DNA of 64,000 bases from Triplophysa rosa (taxonomy: Eukaryota > Chordata > Actinopteri > Cypriniformes > Nemacheilidae): NCBI RefSeq assembly GCF_024868665.1, contig NC_079898.1:17418403-17482402 (forward strand), read 5' to 3'. A program made the translations under genes and the position numbers. Positions within the stretch are counted from its first letter, which is position 1; each line of letters begins with the position of its first letter. Shown here one piece after another: positions 55,401-64,000 of the stretch. A model generated the notes under the pieces. The model worked only from the letters and a program-made list of their open reading frames with translations. It did no database searches and was not told the origin of the DNA.

Positions 55401-58400
55401 TTACTGTAATATGGTGCAAAACTGTATTTAAAAAAGGTTGTTTTGCGAATCGTGCACTGTGTTAAATTAATACTGTATTGCATGTATGTTAAATATGATT
55501 TCGTCAAACACCTTTAAGTGTTAACTTCTGTTTTAATCAACCTGTTGATCTTACAGTATTATTTAACCACAGACCTGAAAATGACCTGCTAATAGGTTGG
55601 CAGTTTATAAATCCTAGTGCTGCTGCCATAATTCTTTGGTCTTTATGCAGTTTTAACTTTTTATATTGTTAATTAATGCTATTTAGCATATACAAGTTTT
55701 AAACAGCTTTTTACTCAAACTTGCAAACACCTAAAAGCATATATTGCTTCTTTTGTCAAAACTTTTTCTTAATTACTTTACGGCTATACTTCGCACTTAA
55801 ATGGCATTTACCGTACTTTAAGCAGGAGGTAGTCCCTCGGCTTTGCGAGAAAATGGGAAATAAACAAAACGCTATACCCAAAGATATTTTCAAAAATGTT
55901 TTGGAATACTTGGACCAAAATCTCTAACGTACGTTGTTGGTTTATTGTGATCATCTGACAAGAAGTGCTTTGGAGTACATGGACCTGTTTGTGGCACAGG
56001 ATTTCAAAATACAGGTATGGTCGCGGTTTCGCGTAGTTTGATGTACTACCTAAATAAATGAACGAATGTAATGCTAATACTGGAGCGTTTATCATGTAAA
56101 AAAGGCTATCAAAAAGCAAGTGTAAGCGGTTTACTTTTATAATGATTTCATAGACTGCAACGATTAGTACAGTGAATGCAAATGAACGTAAACAGGAGAT
56201 CGATGTGTTGCGTTGATGTGTTGCGTGCTAGTTTAAGGAAAGTTCAACTTTTTAAATGCTTGCTTTATTCACTTTAGATAGCAGATGCTTGAGAGTTGAA
56301 AAAAAAACATTTATGACAAAGGCATACAAATCTGAAATGAAATTCTCATGGATTTAATGGTTTTAATGGGAATTGTACAGTTGTATAATGGTCTGTGTTG
56401 GTCTAGGTAATATGTTGGAACTTTGGGATGTTGTCTTGTGGAAGGGCCAAAACATGCTGCATAAAGGAATTTTATAATGGTTTTAAAGGTATTTGTAATG
56501 GAAATCATTAGAATCTGTATAGGTTTTTCAGTAGGGATTGCTTGTGTGAGATGACTGTATTAAGCGCTTCTTGGCACGGATCTCATTTTATGTTACTTAA
56601 TTAAGCAGCATGTAGTGCATTCAATGGTGATTTTTCAGGCTGAAACAACATTCAGTCTGTGTTGTGAAGGAAATTAACTGCTATTTGATTGATTGCAGCA
56701 TTCAGTTTTGCTCTCGGATCGGTGACAATATATTTGTCTTTGGCCTCAGGCGTGACATGCATACGACAGTTAGCCTTTTACTGTGTTTTTGGATTTACCA
56801 ACAAATTATTGAGCTCACGGTTTTTGTTACGGTGGAAATGATGTTGTCAGCACTGCTGAATCGAAAACTGCACGTCTTCAAGATTTTTTGTACCCAAAAT
56901 ATTTGTCATTTTTGAAACCTGACAGTCTCAACCTTTTATATAAAATATTTCATGCTTTATATTTTGTCTTATTAACATCTCTCAGAGAAGTAAAAAACAT
57001 GATATTGGTCTCTCTGGGCATTTGCAGAGCAGGTGCAGCACTTCATCCAATTTCTTTAACGAAATCGAGAGCTATTCAGGTGTTCATAACCAGGGCCCTG
57101 GGGGTCCAAAGCCAAGGGGGACTCACTCTTTGATATACCCCGAATCACACTTCAGTTACTTTTAATATCCCAATCACACACTACCCAGATGGACATAATT
57201 ACAGGCTGGTTTATTTTAACTCAACCCTGCCATGCGTCTTCTCAGTGTGCAGCTCTGAGATAAAGGATAAAGGATTGCCCCTCATGTTGAGGGGGCCCAG
57301 TGACCCGTCAGCAATTTCAGATTGCCTTAATGTGAAAATCTCCTCGTCCGCTTTAATTACCAGGTTGCTGTCGGACGTCTACAATTACTGCTGTAATCAT
57401 AAAGAGATCCAGTGGGGTTTAGACCGTGCCTTCTGACTTTGAGAAACTATCTAGTTGTGTACAGTAGTTTACCTGTTTTAAACATATGTGAGGTGTAATG
57501 AGGTTGCTGTTGGTCTTGGGAATATTATACAGTGTATTGGAAGCTAAAAGTGCCTTTATCCGGATATTTACACATATCGAGTGTTCTGAGTGTGTGTTTG
57601 TTGTTGTGTACATGTCCTTTGAGTGCCATAATTACAGCATATATCCAAAATGTATTTTCCCAGTCTGGGCACAGACATTATGTATTTCAGCTGGTCATGG
57701 GCTTAAAGCGCACCAAATGTGCGAGCTACAAATGGCCACTAAGAGGCTGTTAAAACATATTTAATTTTGAAGTATATGCTAGAGAGCCTTTGAAAGTTTC
57801 TCAGCACATGGGTAAAATAACAACTTTATTCTTTCTCTTTCTTCGTTTGATAGATGATGACAGGTTAAATGTATAACAAAGCAATACTTTCTGCGACCAA
57901 ACGCAGGCACACCCACCTCCATTTCAGACCACCAAACAGCAGAAGCTTCTTACTGTGCTTTTGTTTAATTGTGGGCTTGGAAAACTCAGCTCTTGGCATG
58001 CGAGATCTGATCTGGTAACAAATTACACGCATACAAAAGCAATGAATTTCAATCACCTTTCCTGTCTGCTATCCAGATTGGCTGTGTGTCAAACTGCCGC
58101 AACGCCAGTCCATACGTTTGATATGATGTGAATGTTCATGAGAGGACATTATTCATGACTCCTTCATTACTCAATCATTAAATAAATAATATAACAACAA
58201 ACCATACCAAAAAATACAGCGTTTCTTCTGTAAATTGTGTAGCAACTGCATTTAAAGTTGAGACACAGCAGGGATGTTTTAGTGTGTTGTTTGGTGCCCA
58301 TGTGTTTTAGCACACTCAAGATGACTGACGGATAAATCCGAGCGGTCGCAGATCTAACAGGTGAGAGAGACAGCCATTAATCCCATAGTTCATTGCACTG

Positions 58401-58699
58401 TGGCTAATTGTCATACTGTGATTACATCCATGGGCAGGAATAACATTTTGTGGAAACGTGGATATAAAAGGCTGGTTATTGAGGATATTAAACATTTCTA
58501 CAGAACAGTTTTTAGTTTTTAGATTGCAATAAGGATCCACAAAACAACTGAACAAAGGTAAAGGGTAAGAAAAAGTATAAATTAACTAAAAAGATGACAT
58601 TCGCGTGGTATGATGCATACGGTTCTTTATGAGCAGAGATGGAGCTCACAGGAAATGAGTTATATATTGCAACCACCCAAGCCTTCTGCATCCACACAC
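52498..58699. other. 6-kb gene-poor region with two candidate noncoding elements
   Basis: No gene, RNA or recognisable transposon found. Two repeat-free blocks stand out: 53110-53320 (gtgctaatcaaac, gctgctaattaacaac, and cctggctgcatg) and 57235-57435 (gctttaattaccagg, acaattactgctgtaatca). They have homeodomain-type cores and no coding potential. The frame at 55721-55927 shows no recognised domain. A small tandem 'gatgtgttgcgtt' is near 56198-56226. Confidence 0.3.
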
Positions 58700-58702
58700 A
58701 TG

Positions 58703-58703
58703 T

Positions 58704-58733
<30 letters not shown>
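58703..58733. repeat. (CA)n microsatellite
   Basis: About 14 CA units ending in CGCACA. Confidence 0.9.
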
Positions 58734-58734
<1 letters not shown>

Positions 58735-58737
58735 GCT

Positions 58738-58999
58738 TTGGTTGACTATCCCCGTGGGGACAGTCCATAGGCGTAATGTTTTTATACTGTACAAACTGTA
58801 TATTCTATCCCCTAACCCTATCCCTAAACCTAAAGATCATAGAACACTTTTTGCATTTTTAGATTTGTAAAAAATATTGTTCTGTACAATTTATTAGCTG
58901 TTTTGCCCCTGGGGACCTCAATTGTGGTCCCCACGGTGACACGAGTCCCCATGAGTTGGTGTGTATTCAGGTTTAGGTCCCCACCGGGATATACAAACA
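58738..58999. repeat. interspersed repeat with inverted GGGGAC/GTCCCC motifs
   Basis: Begins 'ggttgactatccccgtgggg', has 'ataggcgtaatgtttttata' and 'cccctaaccctatccctaaa', and ends with 'cccctggggacctcaattgt' and 'tttaggtccccaccgggata'. This resembles a frequently met fish repeat. It is bracketed by two CA-type microsatellites. Boundaries are approximate. Confidence 0.5.
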
Positions 59000-59002
59000 T
59001 GA

Positions 59003-59011
59003 ACGCACGCA

Positions 59012-59063
<52 letters not shown>

Positions 59064-59095
59064 CGCACACGCACACACACACACACATACACACT
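59003..59095. repeat. (GCAC)n then (CA)n compound microsatellite
   Basis: About seven GCAC units (59003-59030) followed by a long CA tract with GC interruptions. Frames through it are low-complexity artefacts. Confidence 0.92.
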
Positions 59096-59305
59096 GTCCA
59101 TCCTTAGCTATTGGATTTGTTTAGATCCACTTATTCAGGACAAGTGATTGGATATCGAAGGGTTTTGACATTAATGTCAGCTAAATTAAAGAGCTGGCTT
59201 ACAGCTGTCATTGAAGCAGGTGAGAGATTTTGTATCTCTCGTTTCTTCTGCTTCCTTTGTGGTTACATCATTATTGAAATTCTGCTCCTCCCCCTCAAAT
59301 ATTAG

Positions 59306-59464
59306 ATTCCCTTTCTGTCGGTGTCTCGGCATTGTGTCGAGACAGAATGGGGTTTGAACTTGAGAACCTATCATCTCTGATTGTACCAAAGAACGGCATG
59401 GCATGCCAGTCTCCACCCCGTGCATACAGGTATAAAAGGAATATGGTGTGCCCATGCATTCACC
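59306..59464. repeat. left inverted terminal repeat of DIRS copy B
   Basis: From 'ttccctttctgtcggtgtct' to 'cccatgcattcacc'; complementary to 60517-60694 with a short insertion/deletion difference in the middle. Confidence 0.85.
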
Positions 59465-59663
59465 TTTTGTTCTTTGGAACCAACAAGGCATATGTTTGTT
59501 TATGCAGAGCGACTCATCTTTGAGAAGATTTTCTGCCGGATCTACGATGCAGAGCAGGTGACTCGTCCTCTTTGGTGTGTGGCTTCCCCTGGGCATTTCG
59601 ACAGTGGACCAAGGTATCTAAAAGAGCAATTTCTAACAGCGTGCACTTGTCGCTCGACATGTC

Positions 59664-59790
59664 TTGCCGCTGTACCCTTGGATGCGGCCGCCTTGTCCTC
59701 CAATCTGACGGGCATGATACCTGCATCACATGCTTGGGTTGCCAGCATGCTGAGGTAGCGTTCATTGATACGACATGCCCGTACTGCACA
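59664..59790 (+). pseudogene. gag-like Cys/His fragment of DIRS copy B
   Basis: Translates as CRCTLGCGRLVLQSDGHDTC, then ITCLGCQHAEVAFIDTTCPYC, with Cys/His spacing like a DGH-x-x-C-x-x-CLG zinc-binding segment of fish DIRS gag proteins. It stops being recognisable soon after, and the rest of the polyprotein is absent. Confidence 0.55.
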
Positions 59791-60396
59791 TGTCCATCAC
59801 TAAGCACTTCTTCTGGTTTACAGGCCGGGTGGAGTGGCTCGTATACCAAGCCCACTATAGGCAGAGTTATCCCTCACGAGGTGAACCCCTGTACGTAAGC
59901 TGGTGCTCCATACGTAGTGACTCCCCCCCCCCCGGGTCGTTCCGTCTGACGTTTCCTAACTCTTCGGTTCCCCTGTTGGTGAACCTGTGACCTCCCCTTG
60001 GTAGATTTCCACCTCTTCTGTGCACCCCTCGGTTGGGGCCCCGCACCACTTTCCCATGAGATCTCCCCATTGGTGAGACCGTGTAGGTATTCCACGTATT
60101 ACCTCCCTATGGCAGGATGTGGTCTCCGTACCGCACCCCCTCAAGCAAGGGAGTAGCACTTCCCAGTGTCTCTTGCGATGCCGGGCGGCTATCTCGTGTT
60201 TAGAGTAGGAAGGCCACCGCCTGTGACGGCCGATGGTAAGAGCGTCTTATCGTTGACACTCTCAAGTTGACGCCTTACTACACCACTGGATGATCACGAT
60301 TCGCGGTAGCGCTCACTTGTGACACACCCAGGCCAGTCAGTGTCGCTCTGCTAGAGTTCGTGACGCGGTTCAGCGGTGTGGTGTTTTGTATAGGGA

Positions 60397-60450
60397 CCCC
60401 ATTCTGTCTCGACACAACGTCGAGAGACCGACAGAAAGGGAACGTCTCGG
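60397..60450. repeat. internal complementary region of DIRS copy B
   Basis: Contains the inverse of the outer edge of the left terminal repeat and adjoining 'gggaacgtctcgg', the inverse type of the right-end tip. In DIRS replication this region templates closure of the circular intermediate. Confidence 0.75.
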
Positions 60451-60516
60451 GAAACACAATGCTTCGCCGTCCGCTGCAGCGACCGGGAGATGCCTCTTAG
60501 GTTCCTCAGCAGAACT

Positions 60517-60720
60517 GGTGAATGAATGGGCACGCCATCTTCCTTTTATACCCGTATGCACGGGGCGGAGACTGGCATGCTATGCCATTCACCAAGTTGA
60601 TTGGCCTTTTAAAAGTACATTCAGAGATGATAGGTTCTCAAGTTCAAACCCCATTCTGTCTCAACACAACGTCTCGTTCCCTCCATCAGGGAACAGTGGT
60701 TACAAACGTAACAGAGACGG
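60517..60720. repeat. right inverted terminal repeat of DIRS copy B with tip
   Basis: From 'ggtgaatgaatgggcacgcc' to 'ccctccatcagggaac', then the tip 'agtggttacaaacgtaacag'. Shares its outer part with the right end of copy A. Confidence 0.85.
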
Positions 60721-62468
60721 TATAATGCATGCATTCTGGTTTTCATTAATGCTTGATGCCAACAAGGGTTTTAATATCAAAACACCTTGTGATGAAGACA
60801 ATTTGCCGTAAGGGTCATACCAGATCATCCACCTAATGTGTGTGTACTTCGGAGTCAACAGCGGCACATTGTTTACAGGAAGTGTGTTTATGGGCTTTGG
60901 CAAAATCCCTGAGGCAATATATGTTGGCATTTTCCTCAGAAAATTAGAGGGAGAGAAAGCTCCCTTCAAGTGAATGGTCGTGGATTTTTCTTTTCTGTAC
61001 GAGCGTACTTCACAATGCCTGCGCTGCGACGTCATCTTTTTATTTATTCATGTCATGATGAGTGGATTTTACAGCTTGTGCCACTTTGCATTTCTAACAC
61101 CATTTCATGTTGACGTGCCTTGGCGAATACAAACGCCAAAATGAGGCTTAACGCGCCTTTCTTTTCCCGTCAACCCCCTTAGTACCGCGGCACAACCAGT
61201 TCCCACTGTGTTAAAGCTGCCTCTAAGCTTTTAATATATCGTCTTCTGTTTGCAGCGCTGGCTCTAATGGCTGACCCATGCTGCACTGTAGGGACCAAAG
61301 CTCGGAGGAAATCTGCTGCTCCGCTTTTAATGAGAGCGGATCAGATCAATCGCCTCTGCTTTTCTCCCTGTCACCATGAAAACGCGTCTCAATAGAGATT
61401 AGCTTCTGTGTGGCACCACCAGAAATATGCGAGGATGTCTTGTTTACACTGGCTGGCTTTTTTCTAGCCGGAATTTCTTGAGTTTCTCACTGTTGTGTAC
61501 TGTCAGATGGGCCTCTTATCCCTGGTTTGGGATAAGATGAGGCTGTCGATTGGGTAAACGGACGCCTCCTAGAATTTGTTTTGTGGAGTGGATGCATACA
61601 TTCTTCATCCAAGTGCTTTTACTGTTTGTATTTTTGTCGGGGTTTATCAAAGTCTTCCGTTTGAGTGATCAGATTTTAACTACAGGTATTGATTTGTGCA
61701 CTCTTTCTTTATCTCTTTCTTCCTTAATCCTTCCATCTCTCCTTGCTTGTAACTTTCTCTCTTGATATAGGCAGAGCGAATCAATGAATCAGTCAAGAAG
61801 ATCAATACTGGAAAGGGTGGGCTGTAATGGCTGTCTCTGCGGCTTATGTTGTATACATGACAAACCTCCTGTGAAAAGTGCACGAATCAAGCTCTGTCAT
61901 CGGCTCTTTAAAACCAGTCAACAAATTCTCTTTAAAGGTGCATTCAGTAATTTCTTTCTCATTAAAGCAAATGGGGCTTCTGAAAACAATGTTTAGGTTT
62001 GTAAACACTCACATGCATCAGGGAAACAGTTGAGATCACATGACACGACTAAAATACTACTCACTTTAACTAGATGACCTCCCTCTTATTGAGCATTCGC
62101 TAACGTAGGCACATGTCAGTTCGTGACAATCACAAAATTAATAATCTAAATTAATAATCTTGATTTCTCTTGATGGACATGAATTTCCACTTTTTTCGTG
62201 TCACTCAGCATGACCCAACCTTTAAGTCTCATGGGCAGAGGCAAAATGTACTAAAGTGCACGCATGAGAGCAAACAAATTCATAAGAATAAGACAACTTG
62301 TAAAATACATATGAATTCCTATGAGATTGTGTTGATATCGTCACTGTCCTTCCAAAACTCAGATGTCCAGATTTGCCGTTTTACAGGAAATGGAAAAACA
62401 TTGTACTTTCCAAATGATTAAATACTGTGTTTTCAAAGTCGACAAGCACTTTTTAATACCTTTTATTG
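60721..62468. other. intergenic sequence with candidate conserved noncoding element 4
   Basis: No gene recognised. The block 61250-61440 is repeat-free and moderately GC-rich (cgcttttaatgagagc, atagagattagcttc, gcaccaccagaaat) and could be regulatory. At about 61930-61955, 'tttaaaggtgcattcagtaa' resembles the edge of an interspersed repeat. Confidence 0.28.
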
Positions 62469-62476
62469 GTTCGATA

Positions 62477-62596
62477 CAGGGGCGGTCTGGCCATCTGGCA
62501 TACCGGGACTTTTCCCGGTGGGCCGCATCTAAACCTGGGCAGAGGGCCGCCGCACAACGGAATGCGAATGCAGTTTTTTAGTCCCAGCCAGCCCTG
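62477..62596. mobile_element. 120-bp hAT-type miniature element with exact 8-bp target duplication
   Basis: Starts CAGGGGCGGTCTGGCC and ends CAGCCAGCCCTG. Flanked by GTTCGATA at 62469-62476 and 62597-62604. Terminal CAGGG/CCCTG and an 8-bp duplication mark hAT elements. GC-rich interior, no coding. Confidence 0.85.
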
Positions 62597-62604
62597 GTTC
62601 GATA

Positions 62605-64000
62605 TTTGCAAAACCCAGTGACAAGAAAAAAGGGTGACAAAATGTGGTTTCACAAAGAGTAATCGACATTCTAAGTTGTGCTAAGTGACACAAAAAAGGG
62701 AAATGTACACGAATCAGTAGATTATGTTGAATTTTCATTAATAACAGAAATTATTCATGACTGACTTCAAATGTGTTACTGAAAACATATACTTTGGCAT
62801 GATGCGGTATTCACATTCACACTGCTACTGTACTGTAGGTGTCAGTGTAAGTTCAAGCCGACTGCCAAATCGGCTTGCGCAACATTGTCGGAAAATTACC
62901 CAGTGCACTCAAATTCCTTTTTAGGTTACATGGTGCATGAAAAACCCATTTGCTTGTACAGTATGCAAGCCCTTTAATTGGAACTATATCTTTCTCGGCA
63001 GCTTTAGAATGTTAACTTTAGGCATGCAAGATCCAGCCTCCAACCTGCAACCCACGTATGATTTGAGCTCATTAGCGAGTGTATTTTAGCCTCATTGGAA
63101 TTATGACACTCATTGTGTGCCTGTGTGTGTAATATCATAGGCAGAGGTGGCAGAATCATAGCACATTTCTCCTCACTCCCTTTGAAAATATACATCACAC
63201 GCCCATGCAGGAAGATTTCATTAAACTTTAAATTTGTGAACTGCAAACATCCAGATAAACAATCAGTGCTTTATCTTGTTAAATTAAATTATGTTTCATT
63301 CTTTTAAGCGTGTTCTTCAGGGAATAGAATTGAGGCAGACTGAATTCGCAATTCGAGTCTTATGCTTCAGGACTAAATTGTTTCCTTCTCAAACCATCAA
63401 AGGCATGACACATCTCACTTTTGGAGTTATGTTGTTGTCACTTTAGACAAGAGTGGTGATGGTAAATGTGTGGATGTTTTCCTTTTTTAACTACTACGTC
63501 ACATTGTTAAAACATCGATATGTTATAATAGCAAGATGTTGCAGATATACACAGTTTTGGTTTTCTGTTCAGCATAGTGTTTTACCAGAAAAGTCTGTAG
63601 ACTGTTCATTGGACGCACGCGCCTGGACTGCTGCTAACTTCTGGTCTGTGTTTGTTTATCAGCCTGGCTAGTGTCTAATAATATAAATATTTATTTATTC
63701 CATTTATGTTAAAAGGATCCCTGGGTATAGAGCGATGTATGGCTTAATATATGAACAATGGCATTGACTTTATAATTGTGAAATAAAAAAACAGTGTAAC
63801 TGTCACAGTATTCATAAACTTTGAAAAAATATTTTACTTGGAGGCCGCCATTTTTTTGCGTCAGAATCCGTGATGTCAAATGGTTGCGACCTAAACCTGT
63901 TCTGGTTGTTACGTCAAAAGACGTAGTTACAGTACGTCCATGTTTTTTTTACCGCTGCTTGAAGATTATGACAAATTTTAAAACCTTATTAAAATGCCAG
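62605..64000. other. intergenic sequence to the window end, nothing recognised
   Basis: AT-rich, with short frames only. 'gccgccatttttttgcgtca' near 63843 and the paired 'acgtcaaaagacgta' near 63911 are unassigned. Confidence 0.35.

Larger units (their letters stand above)
59306..60720 (+). mobile_element. compact DIRS-like element, copy B (both terminal repeats, little coding)
   Basis: The left terminal repeat (59306-59464) is the reverse complement of the right one (60517-60694), including 'agacagaatggggtttgaac' on the left and 'gttcaaaccccattctgtct' on the right. The internal complementary region (60397-60450) carries the inverse of the outer left end (ccccattctgtctcgacaca, gagaccgacagaaagggaac). 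Inverted terminal repeats plus such a region are the structural hallmark of DIRS elements. The interior is only about 0.9 kb, with a short gag-like cysteine segment and no RT, RNase H or recombinase. Confidence 0.85.

Noticed and set aside
55721..55927. Possible small gene (68 residues)
   Set aside because: No domain, AT-rich codon use, no convincing promoter or poly(A) context.
58830..59124. Cys/Val- or His/Thr-rich proteins on either strand
   Set aside because: Translation of the GCAC/CA microsatellite.
59186..60159. Several overlapping frames on both strands in DIRS copy B
   Set aside because: Only the short Cys/His segment at about 59664-59790 resembles a family protein; the rest are open by chance or read terminal repeats.

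Overview
This is nuclear DNA from a ray-finned fish, most likely a cyprinid. Genes have vertebrate intron structure (GT-AG, AATAAA poly(A) signals), noncoding DNA is AT-rich, and repeat content is typical of cyprinids: DIRS-like tyrosine-recombinase retrotransposons, hAT and TA-target miniature transposons, tRNA-derived SINEs and a TTAA-flanked palindromic repeat. Species cannot be fixed from the sequence alone.

1.2-17.9 kb, + strand: one complete gene, a transforming acidic coiled-coil protein best matching TACC2. I placed 17 constitutive coding exons by joining GT-AG boundaries with matching phase; they give an uninterrupted 1075-codon frame. It starts in a TACC1-like first exon, carries three SDP-type repeats in a large third exon and ends in the TACC coiled coil. 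Three further in-frame cassette exons and one 9-nt microexon candidate lie in its introns.

19.8-22.5 kb, + strand: a complete three-exon gene for a small secreted, probably GPI-anchored Ly6/uPAR (three-finger) protein of 124 residues. Two related terminal-inverted-repeat elements with 4-bp target duplications sit in its first intron and just downstream.

27.2-30.2 kb: a decayed DIRS-like element (gag tail, reverse transcriptase, RNase H, tyrosine recombinase, right terminal repeat) with an internal deletion, frameshifts and stops. 59.3-60.7 kb: a second, compact member with both inverted terminal repeats and the internal complementary region, but almost no coding sequence.

30-64 kb: no protein-coding gene that I can support. 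It is a gene-poor stretch with many small transposons, microsatellites and several repeat-free blocks rich in homeodomain/GATA-like motifs that could be conserved regulatory elements. The two host genes have no evident functional link beyond adjacency on the same strand. I found no clear new multi-gene system; the most useful leads are the tacc2 cassette exons, the Ly6 gene with its flanking transposon pair, the contrasting DIRS copies, and the nested transposons whose empty sites can be read directly.
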